NCBI GenBank assembly: GCA_014204635.1
Contig: JACHLS010000009.1
Span: 1 to 64,000 of the forward strand
DNA from: Sporosarcina luteola
Lineage (GTDB): Bacteria > Bacillota > Bacilli > Bacillales_A > Planococcaceae
Direction of reading: 5' to 3'
Length of the DNA stretch: 64,000 nt
Shown here: piece by piece, positions 53,727-62,568 of the stretch
Position numbering within the stretch: position 1 is the first letter of the stretch
Layout of the letters: every line of letters starts with the position of its first letter
Notes under the pieces: generated by a model
Seen by the model: the letters and a program-made list of their open reading frames with translations, nothing else
Databases searched by the model: none
What the model was told of the DNA's origin: nothing
Translations under genes and position numbers: made by a program

Positions 53727-53906
53727 GTTCATCTCTCCAAATCTACATTTTACATATGTGAATGAGAAAATCACATGTTTATTGTGCCTGCGATTTTCTC
53801 TTAAATATGACGTTTTACCATTGGACCTGTACCTCCTCACTTAATAGGTCGATTGTAACATGACTTGTTTAGCATATTCCTATTTAAAGAGTTTCATTAC
53901 ATGATA

Positions 53907-54825
53907 TTATATTCTGTAATTTTCCAGACTGGCAATTATGTTGAATAGACTTACAAATAACTCTCTTTGCTCTTGTCGTTTCCAATCTTCTTCCACCTCA
54001 GCCATCAACCACATCACTTCATCTAAAAAAAACATGTAAGACGGCTTCGTTCCATGTCTCTTTCTCCGTTTTTGTAAATGTCTGATGTGCAACATATCCA
54101 TCCAAGAAGAGCTGCCATTCTTGTGGGCTAAAGACTCGGTTCGGAGCAGAAGAAAGTTCATTGTGAAATAGTAATAAAGCCAAAGCTACGTCAAATGTAC
54201 GCGGAATCCATTTCGCATTATCAGGATCGATCAATGTGGGCGAATCTGTATAAACCAAATTGTTCGCCTTATAGTCATGCGGTGTTTCTACCCACGTCAA
54301 TGAAGCCTTCTGGAGTGTTTCTTGATTTTCTACCGCTTGATACAATAGCTTCCTTAAACCTTGGAGATCAGCATCTATCTGATATAGTCCGGCATACCTC
54401 TCTATTTCTTTCATGTGCTCGTCAACTTCCCCATATGTAAAATCAAATACATCAAATTTATTTAGATTGAACACATTATCTTTAGAAGAAAGGGAGTGTA
54501 TTGTCCCAAGAAGTTCGCCTGCTTGTTTAATCTCTTGATCCACCCCTTTATAACTAGTTCCCTCGATATATGGGTAACAAATATAGACATCATCTTCCAT
54601 TTGCTGTGGGTTGCTTGTCTGAAGTTTTACAGGGGTAACAATTGCTGTACCCGCTTCTCTCAAATATGTTATATAGTTCACAAGATTTGTTGCTCTTTCA
54701 AGCGGATACTGTGTACGTTTCACAATTTTGTTCTCCACTTTATAAACCGGAGAAAAAGGATATATACTGTTCTGCTCTTGTGCAATATGAAAACCAAATC
54801 GTTTTAAAATATGTATACTATTCAA
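53907..54825 (-). pseudogene. Aminoglycoside-phosphotransferase-like kinase, frameshifted in an A8/T8 tract
   Basis: The main frame (268 codons) has the APH fold with catalytic ETPHDYKANNLVYTDSPTLI and DPDNAKWIPRTFDVALA. It runs KETWNEAVLHVFFR and stops at 54019. Another frame continues FLDEVMWLMAEVEEDWKRQE to a stop at 53907. The switch falls in a run of eight T (A8 at 54025-54032 on the plus strand); with seven T the frame is continuous, giving about 305 residues, normal for the family. It could be a mutation, a slippage-regulated site or a sequencing error. Confidence 0.8.
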
Positions 54826-55091
54826 CTTAATTCCTCCTACTTTCTAATGACCTCAAGGGAATCAAACACCTTCGCTTCCTATATCATACATTTTATCCTT
54901 CCTACTCCACAACGGATAGAATGGTTTCCCAAGCGAATAAGCCCCCTTGAACTTTGCATAAAAGCTGCACCACTCGTTTCCTTTTCGTGTTATCCCCCAT
55001 CATTTCAATTTAAAAAACTCTTGTTTTCGACAAAATCAGCGTTATAATTCTATTGAGTTTATTGTCTAAATTACCAATATGGAGATACAGC

Positions 55092-56315
55092 ATGCGAACG
55101 TATAATGAAAAAATTAGTATTTATCATGGGATGGCCTCAACGATCGCGTTGAATTTTTCAAATAATTTCTTTCCGATCTTTGCTATGACAATTTTAGGCG
55201 CGACCAATTATCAAGTCGGGCTGATCAGTTCCCTTCCCCCACTTATGGCTTTGCTGATGACGGTTCCTGCAGCAATCCTGTTAAACCGGGCGATTACTCA
55301 AAAGAGACTTGTCGCCATGTCTGTTTTATTTGCTCGACTTTTATTTCTTTTGATCATTTTGACCGTCTATTGTCCAAACCCTTCCCAGGCATGGATTTTC
55401 CTATTCATTATCGCGCTCATGAGTTTGCCAAATACAGTCGCCAACATTGGATGGCAGACATTTATCAGCGGGTTGATTGAGGAATCGAATCGGGGCTCCT
55501 TCTTCAGCGATCGTAATCGTCTGCTGACAATTGTCGGTCTCGTGTCGACATTGCTGATCGGCTTGATCATGAAAGACGCCTCCTCGAATGCTGCCGCCTA
55601 CCAAGTGCTTTTTGGCATCGCCTTCTGTTTTGGACTGCTGGAGGTCTTCTTATTGTTGAAACACGAGGAACCGGTCGTGAGAAAAGAAGGTTCTGCAAAG
55701 AAGAATAAAACGATGGATTGGTCTATATTCCGACATTCCAATTATGTATGGTTCTTACTTGCTGCGCTATTTTTCAACTTCGCCTGGCAAATGGCTTGGG
55801 GAATTTTTAATATTTATCATGTTCGGGTTGTAGGAGCGACCATCTTTTGGATCAGCATGTTTTCGGTCGGCAGCCTGCTTGCCCAGTTCCTCTCCTTCCC
55901 GCTTTGGAAGAAATGGGCAGAACGCAAATCGAATACTCTGGTATTTGTTTACGCCGCCGTTGGAATGGCAACTACGCCGTTTTTAACCGTGCTTTCTACG
56001 AATTTGTTTTACATCACGATCATCCAAACATCTTCCGGCTTCTTCCTTGCCGGCGTAGTATTGCTATTGTTTAATCTGCTGCTTGAGCAATCGCCTGCAC
56101 AAGTGAGAACCTATTGCATTACGACTTATAATGTACTGCTGTCTCTGGTCGCCTTTATTGCCCCGCAAATCGGCATCTGGCTTTTGGAACATCTCGGCGT
56201 AAATATGGCGATGTATATCAATTCCATACTTCGTTTCCTCAGTGCCGCTTTGTTTTTTGTCGTTTCCATGCGGTATGCCAATCTGAAACCATCTACTCCC
56301 CCTAACATTCAGTAA
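55092..56315 (+). CDS. MFS transporter
   Basis: About 407 residues with 11-12 helices. FPIFAMTILGATNYQVGLIS, SLMSLPNTVANIGWQTF-like and NRGSFFSDRNRLLTIVGLVS lie in the N-half; LLAALFFNFAWQMAWGIFNI opens the C-half. ATG 55092 with TGGAGA 7 nt upstream is preferred to TTG 55053. The substrate is unknown. It is convergent with the DUF2512 gene. Confidence 0.88.
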   Translation: MRTYNEKISIYHGMASTIALNFSNNFFPIFAMTILGATNYQVGLISSLPPLMALLMTVPAAILLNRAITQKRLVAMSVLFARLLFLLIILTVYCPNPSQAWIFLFIIALMSLPNTVANIGWQTFISGLIEESNRGSFFSDRNRLLTIVGLVSTLLIGLIMKDASSNAAAYQVLFGIAFCFGLLEVFLLLKHEEPVVRKEGSAKKNKTMDWSIFRHSNYVWFLLAALFFNFAWQMAWGIFNIYHVRVVGATIFWISMFSVGSLLAQFLSFPLWKKWAERKSNTLVFVYAAVGMATTPFLTVLSTNLFYITIIQTSSGFFLAGVVLLLFNLLLEQSPAQVRTYCITTYNVLLSLVAFIAPQIGIWLLEHLGVNMAMYINSILRFLSAALFFVVSMRYANLKPSTPPNIQ

Positions 56316-56320
56316 CAGAA

Positions 56321-56352
56321 AAGAGAACCCGCCATAAGTCAAGGGTTCTCTT
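56321..56352. terminator. Bidirectional terminator, MFS/DUF2512
   Basis: AAGAGAACCC (56321-56330) and GGGTTCTCTT (56343-56352) are exact complements. The stop of the DUF2512 gene lies in the loop. Confidence 0.85.
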
Positions 56353-56857
56353 TGTCGTTCTCTTTTTTCATGTTTTCGCGTTTTTCATGCGCGCTTCGCA
56401 TTTCGTCCATGTCGAATTCTTCACCGAATTCTGCACGTAGATTCCGGTCATAATCAAAGTAAGGGTGATTGTCTGCCCATGGCTCCGTATTTGTCTCTTG
56501 GTCGAATACACTTGTCGCCATATACCGATGGAACGCAAGCTCACCAAGTGCCAACACAGCGCTGCTGATGATGGAAATGAGCAACAGCCGATCCGTCACG
56601 GGGAACAGGAAGAATCCCATTACCCAGATGATTACCGCATTTAACACGAAGTCTCCTGCGGATGCCAAGAGATTGCCAAGGAAGGGCATAACAAAGATAT
56701 CTGCAACATATCCGATGCCTGTTACGACTATGCTGATCAAAAGAGTATTCAAAATAGGGACATTATAAATTCCAGTTAAAACGATCCATAACACAGCAAG
56801 AGTCATCAGCCATTTTACAAAAAAACCTTTCACATAACTGCCTTCTCCAGAGTACAT
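56339..56857 (-). CDS. DUF2512 (YndM-like) membrane protein
   Basis: 172 residues: four helices (WLMTLAVLWIVLTGIYNVPI, LLISIVVTGIGYVADIFVMP, FVLNAVIIWVMGFFLFP, LLLISIISSAVLALGELAFH), then FHRYMATSVFD and a charged cytoplasmic tail (MRSAHEKRENMKKENDKE). This is the DUF2512 layout of spore-forming Bacillales. GAGGAGACTG precedes the ATG. Confidence 0.88.
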   Translation of the reverse strand: MYSGEGSYVKGFFVKWLMTLAVLWIVLTGIYNVPILNTLLISIVVTGIGYVADIFVMPFLGNLLASAGDFVLNAVIIWVMGFFLFPVTDRLLLISIISSAVLALGELAFHRYMATSVFDQETNTEPWADNHPYFDYDRNLRAEFGEEFDMDEMRSAHEKRENMKKENDKENP

Positions 56858-57066
56858 GCTTCAGTCTCCTCCTCTCTATCCGGTAGGCTGTCCATTCCTG
56901 CACTTTTTATCCACTGATCCCTACAATAAAAAAACTTGATAAATAAAAAACTTGTATGAAAAAATCAAATATACACCACTTATAAGTCTTTATACTTATA
57001 TTAAACTAGGTAAATTTTATCAAATTCTTATTGATTTTACTGAATATGTTGCAGTACACTGTACCT

Positions 57067-57085
57067 ATGATAGCGACACTATCAT
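57067..57085. promoter_or_regulatory. Operator-like palindrome before the flavoprotein-CoxG operon
   Basis: ATGATAG CGACA CTATCAT is a perfect 7-bp inverted repeat with a 5-bp spacer. GTACACTGTAC lies just upstream (57054-57064). They lie 40-70 bp before the flavoprotein start, a usual repressor position. The TetR gene at 59873-60556 is a candidate. Confidence 0.6.
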
Positions 57086-57126
57086 TTATAAAAACAATAC
57101 ATTAGTAAAGAATTGGGGGAATTGAA

Positions 57127-58794
57127 ATGCCTGCAAAAAGACCTGCAACGTGGGATCGTGAAGTGGATGTCATAGTTCTTGGTACAGGAGGTGCCGCGTT
57201 TGTCTCTGCTGTTTTAGCAGCTGATCAAGGCGCTGAAGTGTTGATGTTGGAAAAAACGCATCAAGTCGGTGGAACGACTGCCTTTTCAGGCGGTGTACCT
57301 TGGATTCCATTGAATCGTTACATGAAAGAGGCAGGAATCGAAGACGATCGTGAATCTGCTATCACTTTCATTAAACGGTTGACACAAGGGAAAGAACCAG
57401 ATCCAAAGTTCATCGATCTATTTGTTGACACGGGCCATGTCATGATCGATTATTTGCATGAAAATACACCTCTCCGTTTTGCGACGCCGAAAGGATACTC
57501 TGAATACTACGGCCACCTGCCGGAAGCGTTGAAAAACGGAACTCGTTCCCTAGATCCAGAACCGTTCGATTTGAACCAAGTGGGCGAATGGGGACCGCTT
57601 GTCCGTCAAAATCCTGTATTCCCACCACTTACACTCGCTGAAGGAGGCGCGGTAGGCGGGATCGACTTCACAAAAATTGCGGAGCGGATGGAAAATAATA
57701 TCGTAACGATGGGACGTTCCTTAATCGGATCATTATTAAAAGCAGCGCTTGATCGTGGAATCGACATCGAGTTGAATACGCCAGGTAAAGAGCTAGTGCT
57801 TGACGAAGAAGGTAAAGTGATTGGTGTTGTCGCAGAATACAATGAAGAGAAAATTTTCATCGGCGCACGCAAAGGTGTCGTGCTCGCTTCTGGAGGTTTT
57901 GAATGGAACCAAGAATTGATCAAGACCTTCTTGAAAGGCCATGTCACACATCCAATGTCTCCTCCTGGAAATGAAGGTGACGGGTTAATCATGGCTATGG
58001 AGGCTGGCGCAGCACTTGGCAACATGACAGAGGCTTGGTATTATCCGACAATGCAAGATCCGACGTTTGAGTACGAGGACCACGTCATGAACCAAACAGG
58101 CGGCGGCCGTATGGGACCAAACAGCATTATCGTCAATAAACACGGAAATCGTTTTGCGCATGAAGGCACTACTTACAATGACCTTCCTCGCTCGTTCTTC
58201 GAGTACGATCCAGTCGCACTTGAATACCCGAACGAAGCACCGAACTGGATGATTTTCGATCAGCAATTGAAGGATTCTCAGATGATTATTACGATGATGC
58301 CAGGTGAAGAGGCACCTGAGTGGGTCGACCAAGCAGATTCCTTGCGTGAGCTTGCAGAGAAAATCGGCGTCAATGCGGACGGATTGGAAGCATCCGTCGC
58401 CCGTTGGAATGAGCACGTAGAAAACGGCGTCGATCCGGACTTCCATCGAGGAACCACACACTTTGAGAACATCCTTGGTGGCGGCGGAAATGCAGAAGCA
58501 AACCTCGGAAAAATTGAAAAAGGTCCTTTTTATGCGATTCCTGTCCACCTTGGCGCTCTTGGTACAAATGGCGGTCCGCGCATCAATGAAAAAGGTGAAG
58601 TCATCAGTCTGCGTGGTCAAGTCATTGACGGATTATATGCAGCAGGCAACGCTGCGATGGGTATTTTGGGTCATGTATATACAAGCGCAGGCGGAACAAT
58701 CGGACCTGCAATGACCATGGGTTATATCGTCGGCAAGGAAGTCGGCACAAAAGAATCCCGTGAAATCAAGGAAGCCGAAGCACTAGCTTTATAA
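57127..58794 (+). CDS. FAD-binding dehydrogenase (3-ketosteroid Delta1-dehydrogenase/fumarate-reductase-like)
   Basis: 555 residues. The FAD-binding motif VDVIVLGTGGAAFVSAVLAA is followed by EVLMLEKTHQVGGTTAFSGG; RKGVVLASGGFEWN and the C-terminal GNAAMGILGHVYTSAGGTIG, PAMTMGYIVGKEVG complete the FAD domain. The intervening capping domain (DRESAITFIKRLTQG) resembles KstD-type enzymes that desaturate steroids or related ring ketones. It is followed 30 bp later by coxG, so likely co-expressed. Confidence 0.9.
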   Translation: MPAKRPATWDREVDVIVLGTGGAAFVSAVLAADQGAEVLMLEKTHQVGGTTAFSGGVPWIPLNRYMKEAGIEDDRESAITFIKRLTQGKEPDPKFIDLFVDTGHVMIDYLHENTPLRFATPKGYSEYYGHLPEALKNGTRSLDPEPFDLNQVGEWGPLVRQNPVFPPLTLAEGGAVGGIDFTKIAERMENNIVTMGRSLIGSLLKAALDRGIDIELNTPGKELVLDEEGKVIGVVAEYNEEKIFIGARKGVVLASGGFEWNQELIKTFLKGHVTHPMSPPGNEGDGLIMAMEAGAALGNMTEAWYYPTMQDPTFEYEDHVMNQTGGGRMGPNSIIVNKHGNRFAHEGTTYNDLPRSFFEYDPVALEYPNEAPNWMIFDQQLKDSQMIITMMPGEEAPEWVDQADSLRELAEKIGVNADGLEASVARWNEHVENGVDPDFHRGTTHFENILGGGGNAEANLGKIEKGPFYAIPVHLGALGTNGGPRINEKGEVISLRGQVIDGLYAAGNAAMGILGHVYTSAGGTIGPAMTMGYIVGKEVGTKESREIKEAEALAL

Positions 58795-58824
58795 TTGATA
58801 CTAAAGAAAGAAGCGTGAACTAAA

Positions 58825-59280
58825 ATGCCAAACGGAACACATACAGTAGAATTGCAAGTACCTATTGAAAACATTTGGAATTTCGTCAGCGATATGAACA
58901 ACTGGGCGCCTCTCGTTCCGGGGTATATCGAACATGAAATTCTCAGCGACAAACAATCCACTTGGAAATTCAAGGGTGATCTTGGCTTTATGAAAAAGAC
59001 AGTCAAGCTGCAAATCGATATCCAAGAATGGTTGGAACCTTCTAAAGTAACATTTGACTTGAAAGGCCTTTCTGATAACTTTACCGGCGGCGGCTATTTC
59101 GAAGCAGTAAAGATTTCGGATACAGCGACACGCATGACAGGTCACTTGGATATTACGGCAGGCGGCATGATGGGTGCGATGATTAATACAATCCTGAAAA
59201 ACTTTGTCCCAGAAACCGCTGAGCAGTTGACTGTAGCGATTGCAGGCAAAATTAATGAAATTGAAGGTGTCACTGTTTAA
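58825..59280 (+). CDS. CoxG-like SRPBCC-fold protein
   Basis: 151 residues. The START/SRPBCC fold of CoxG proteins: VELQVPIENIWNFVSDMNNW, APLVPGYIEHEILSDKQS, KFKGDLGFMKKTVKLQID, TAGGMMGAMINTILKNFVPE. It lacks the C-terminal helix used for membrane docking by carbon-monoxide-dehydrogenase CoxG. As partner of the flavoprotein it may bind a hydrophobic substrate or product (inference). Confidence 0.85.
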   Translation: MPNGTHTVELQVPIENIWNFVSDMNNWAPLVPGYIEHEILSDKQSTWKFKGDLGFMKKTVKLQIDIQEWLEPSKVTFDLKGLSDNFTGGGYFEAVKISDTATRMTGHLDITAGGMMGAMINTILKNFVPETAEQLTVAIAGKINEIEGVTV

Positions 59281-59348
59281 TAGAAAGAAATAGGAGGAGA
59301 TGCCACGAAGACAAGCTCCTCTCTCTTCTATGAATGGAACACAAAACA

Positions 59349-59384
59349 GAGAGAGAAACCGATCCGAACCGGTTTCCCTCTTTC
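59349..59384. terminator. Terminator between coxG and GNAT genes
   Basis: AGAGAGAAACCG pairs with CGGTTTCCCTCTT with one mismatch. T-rich on the plus side and positioned at the GNAT stop, so it serves both convergent genes. Confidence 0.7.
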
Positions 59385-59895
59385 AAGTTGTTTCCAATAT
59401 ATATTGCAACAATTGACTTATCTGCCCTTTATATTCCTCGGCACCATCTCGGCTCACTTCTCGAAACCGTAATTTCTCCAACATCCGACGAGCCCGATAA
59501 TTGGATTCATGTGTTTCCGCTAGGAAGGAATGGATGCCCAGTTCCTTTCTCGCATAGTCCATCATCAATCTCGAAGCGAGAACACCAATTCCTTTTCCCC
59601 ATACCGACCGGTCTCCGATGGCGATTCCCAATTCAGCGTTGCCATCTTCCATTACTAGCAAGTCTACATAACCGACAAGTACCTTGTCATGTTCGACACC
59701 AAGTCGAATCAGCTTGTCCGAACCCTCATCTACACATCGCTTCCACCATCTATACAGCTCATCCTGTTCCCGGTCTGTCTCCCATCCATTCGCCATGCAG
59801 AACACGTCATCCTTGCTCCATCTGATAACAGTTTCCAAATCTTCCATTGACAATTTCCGTAAGACAACTGTCTCAACTATGTTCTGTTCTCTCAC
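59383..59895 (-). CDS. GNAT-family acetyltransferase
   Basis: 170 residues. EDLETVIRWSKDDVFCMANG is the start of the domain; AELGIAIGDRSVWGKGIGVL is the acetyl-CoA motif (RSVWGKGIG) and AETHESNYRARRMLEKLRF the conserved final part. Its start codon overlaps the end of the tetR gene by 23 bp, so it is probably translated from the tetR transcript. Substrate unknown. Confidence 0.9.
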   Translation of the reverse strand: MREQNIVETVVLRKLSMEDLETVIRWSKDDVFCMANGWETDREQDELYRWWKRCVDEGSDKLIRLGVEHDKVLVGYVDLLVMEDGNAELGIAIGDRSVWGKGIGVLASRLMMDYARKELGIHSFLAETHESNYRARRMLEKLRFREVSRDGAEEYKGQISQLLQYILETT

Positions 59896-60556
59896 TTTGC
59901 ATTCCTCCAGTAACGAAATCGATCGAATGTTCCTCCGGGAGAGGTTTCAAATAATCAAGAAAAAGATCCCTCATTCTTAGCGCCTGTTCTATGGGCAATA
60001 TGACCATCTCCCCCATCCGGACACTTTCAAAAAACGATAATTTGCGTGTGAATAAGCCGAATATATTCGAAATCGCTCCTAATGTATCTACATTAGCGAC
60101 TTCCGGTCGGATAGAACCATCATGCTTTCCTTCTTCAATTATTTTCGCAATGACATTCGTAATATTGGCATACGCCTGGTGGTACTCAGCGATATCCTCC
60201 ATCGGTTCTTGTGCAAACGCAGCATACGTCTCAAACGCCTCAAGCAATTTCATATCATTCCAAAGCACAGAATCACTTGCTTTAATGTAATGATTTAACA
60301 GCAGTTCAAATTTTTCATAGCAAGTCCCCTCACTTTCATAAATCAGTTCGAAGGACGGCAGCCTTTCCTGCAATAGCTTGACAATTACCGCAATGATCAG
60401 CTTGTTTTTTTTCGGAAAGTAACGAAACACTGTGGCGACGCCGATACCAGCTTCTTCCGCCACATCCTGCATCGTTGCCCACTCGAATCCTTTTTCCACA
60501 AATACTTTATATGCCGCTTGTAAAATTTGTACTGTCCGTTTCTCTTTGAAAGTCAT
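59873..60556 (-). CDS. TetR-family regulator
   Basis: 227 residues. The DNA-binding domain is KRTVQILQAAYKVFVEKGFE, TMQDVAEEAGIGVATVFRYF, KKNKLIIAVIVK. A ligand domain of about 150 residues follows. It forms an operon with the GNAT gene and is convergent to the flavoprotein-coxG operon, whose palindrome it may bind (inference). AAGGGATGAAG precedes the ATG. Confidence 0.92.
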   Translation of the reverse strand: MTFKEKRTVQILQAAYKVFVEKGFEWATMQDVAEEAGIGVATVFRYFPKKNKLIIAVIVKLLQERLPSFELIYESEGTCYEKFELLLNHYIKASDSVLWNDMKLLEAFETYAAFAQEPMEDIAEYHQAYANITNVIAKIIEEGKHDGSIRPEVANVDTLGAISNIFGLFTRKLSFFESVRMGEMVILPIEQALRMRDLFLDYLKPLPEEHSIDFVTGGMQSERTEHS

Positions 60557-60740
60557 TCACTTCATCCCTTTTGACCTACATACTTTTCTACTTCCTATCA
60601 TATCGCAACCTTACCACCTTGAACATCCATATCCTTCTCTTTCCAAGTAGCTGAGAACTATCGGCATATAAGCAAACCGTTTATAAAGCTATCAATTGGG
60701 TATAGACGGGAGAAATGGCACTTGGAAGGGATGGATAAAA

Positions 60741-61163
60741 TTGATTTTTTTGACGGATACAGAACTGGAAGGAAAACAAGCCTATTATGGTGAGATTTGC
60801 AATCATTTCGGTGATCAAGGCTTAATTTTGGGAAATTGGGATTATGACCGCGGACTCTTTGATAAAATATTATATAAACAGGGCGGTATAACGATCTATT
60901 TACGCTGTCCATTTGATGTTATTCAAGGGGAAATGGATCAAGAAGAAGCTCTACTACTTTTCAAGACACCATTCGTTATTAAACATATCTTGAATAGTGG
61001 GTTGGACGAAGAAGAAAGCCCTGTTCTGACCGTAACCGGTTTGGAACAATTTCAGGAACCAGTAGACAAAGATGCACCTATAGAAAAGAAATCGAGCTGG
61101 GCCGAGGATGCCGAGCAGGTCCTTGCCAAAACACTCTCCGGCTTGAATTTTGTACATGCTTAA
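60741..61163 (+). CDS. YugN-like family protein
   Basis: About 140 residues. ELEGKQAYYGEICNHFGDQG, LILGNWDYDRGLFDKILY, TIYLRCPFDVIQGEMDQEEA and the C-terminal WAEDAEQVLAKTL match YugN proteins (GNWDYD, YLR-PF). The function is unknown in Bacillales. TTG 60741 with AAGGGATGG upstream is the likely start; the open frame extends to TTG 60696. Confidence 0.8.
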   Translation: MIFLTDTELEGKQAYYGEICNHFGDQGLILGNWDYDRGLFDKILYKQGGITIYLRCPFDVIQGEMDQEEALLLFKTPFVIKHILNSGLDEEESPVLTVTGLEQFQEPVDKDAPIEKKSSWAEDAEQVLAKTLSGLNFVHA

Positions 61164-61283
61164 ACATACATCGGACCATGACAACACTTAAAAATTATAG
61201 AAAAGGCATCCTTTCAATCAGTTCCGAGTGAATGGATGTCGTTTTTATTTAAACAGAATATTGATAACGGCTACCAGACTATC

Positions 61284-61499
61284 CTATCTCCTCGTTTGAA
61301 TCAGTAACAGCAACACTGCATGATGAAGCAGATCGCCAGCCACTCCGAATAACCCCGCACTAAGACAGCCGACCATATCTTGAGAACCAAACACCCAGAT
61401 GCCCGCCCACAATTCTATAATTCCGGCATTCTGAGAATAAACCAGACCGTACCCGTAGCTGTTATCCTTCTTTGAACAAAAGTGAAATTGAAAATGCCC
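61284..61499 (-). pseudogene. Remnant of a small membrane protein gene
   Basis: The reverse strand is open for about 71 codons between TAA and TAG at 61284-61286, with no start codon near the 5' end. It encodes SYGYGLVYSQNAGIIELWAG, IWVFGSQDMVGCLSAGLFG and VAGDLLHHAVLLLLIQTRR, which reads as two membrane helices. The frame is longer than expected by chance in this DNA and the residues are protein-like, so it is probably a 5'-truncated gene. Family unknown. Confidence 0.4.
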
Positions 61500-61682
61500 C
61501 GTTTAATTATAGAGAAAACGAATTAGAGTGCAAAGCGATAAACAACAAAGTTGGTAAGAAGACAGCGTAAAATAATCGAACATTTCTATATATATATTTT
61601 TTTGTTTTATTCTCCCTCGTGTTGTATGTTTACACTATTTTCTTGCGGGAATTTAGAAAGAAAAATAGTGGGAGGGAAACGT

Positions 61683-62147
61683 TTGAAGCTGATCAGTAAA
61701 TTGGTTGTAATCGGGATTCTAGCCGGCGCGGCACTTGCCGGTCTCTTGGAATTAGTTTATGCTGCGACGGGTAACGAAGCGTATGTCCTTTTATATAATG
61801 TTGACTATATCCCACTACTTAACAGATGGGATTCTTCTATATTTGTCGGGATTGCCTTTCATTTTGCCTTTTGTGTTGCCAGCGTTGTCGGCCTCTATTT
61901 CATTTTGTGTCTTTTTCATCTGGAACAGCGCATTCTGCCCTACTTTCTCACTTATACTGTGGGCAGCGGCATCCTTTATTTCTTGACTGCCTTAACGGAA
62001 AAATCACCGGCTGCGAATGATGCGGAAGCATGGCTGTATTGGACAGTTAGCCATGCGGTGTACAGCCTGATTGTCGCCGCACTAATCCTCCATAGGCTTC
62101 ATCGGAAAGAATCGGCTGCGGGCAAAACATTTGAATATAAAATCTGA
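61683..62147 (+). CDS. Four-helix membrane protein of unknown function
   Basis: 154 residues from TTG 61683 (GGGAGGG 5 nt upstream). Helices: LVVIGILAGAALAGLLELVY, VGIAFHFAFCVASVVGLYFI, ILPYFLTYTVGSGILYFLTA, TVSHAVYSLIVAALILHRLH. The open frame further 5' is AT-rich and rejected. The sequence resembles YagU-like membrane proteins only in length and helix count. Confidence 0.65.
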   Translation: MKLISKLVVIGILAGAALAGLLELVYAATGNEAYVLLYNVDYIPLLNRWDSSIFVGIAFHFAFCVASVVGLYFILCLFHLEQRILPYFLTYTVGSGILYFLTALTEKSPAANDAEAWLYWTVSHAVYSLIVAALILHRLHRKESAAGKTFEYKI

Positions 62148-62159
62148 ATTGATTCAATA

Positions 62160-62187
62160 ACCTTGTTGCTTCGGTGGCAGGGTTTTT
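62160..62187 (+). terminator. Weak terminator after the 61683 gene
   Basis: AACCTTGTTGC and GGCAGGGTT form an imperfect stem around TTCGGT, then TTTTATTTC. Confidence 0.55.
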
Positions 62188-62335
62188 ATTTCGGTTTCCT
62201 TACTATTTCCCTTCAAAAAATGGTAGACTAGTTAAAGAATTAGGGAAGGAATGGTCGATTTTACTCTAAAGTGAGTCTATAAATCTTTATCCGTATACGT
62301 TCTATTACCTCAACGACAAAAGGAGGTTGAGACAG

Positions 62336-62530
62336 ATGGCGGAAAACTGCCCGCTCTGCCAAGGTCCCAATCAATGCTGTAATGGCCAGGACAAATCCCT
62401 CGGGGCTTGCTGGTGCACAGAAGAATCCTTTCCAGAAGGGATCTTTGCATTACTCCCAGAAGAGGAAATCAGAAAGACCTGCATTTGTAAGGCTTGTCTG
62501 GAAAAATACAAACGAGATTCTTCCATTTGA
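62336..62530 (+). CDS. Cysteine-rich CWC protein
   Basis: 64 residues. NCPLCQGPNQCCNGQ, ACWCTEESFP and KTCICKACLEKY hold the Cys-rich signature of the CWC family (Pfam Cysteine-rich CWC), a probable small metal-binding protein. ATG 62336 is chosen because AAAGGAGGT lies 9 nt upstream and overlaps the in-frame TTG 62327. Confidence 0.85.
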   Translation: MAENCPLCQGPNQCCNGQDKSLGACWCTEESFPEGIFALLPEEEIRKTCICKACLEKYKRDSSI

Positions 62531-62568
62531 TGTGAGAGTCACTGTATCTATATAGAAAGGAATCATCT

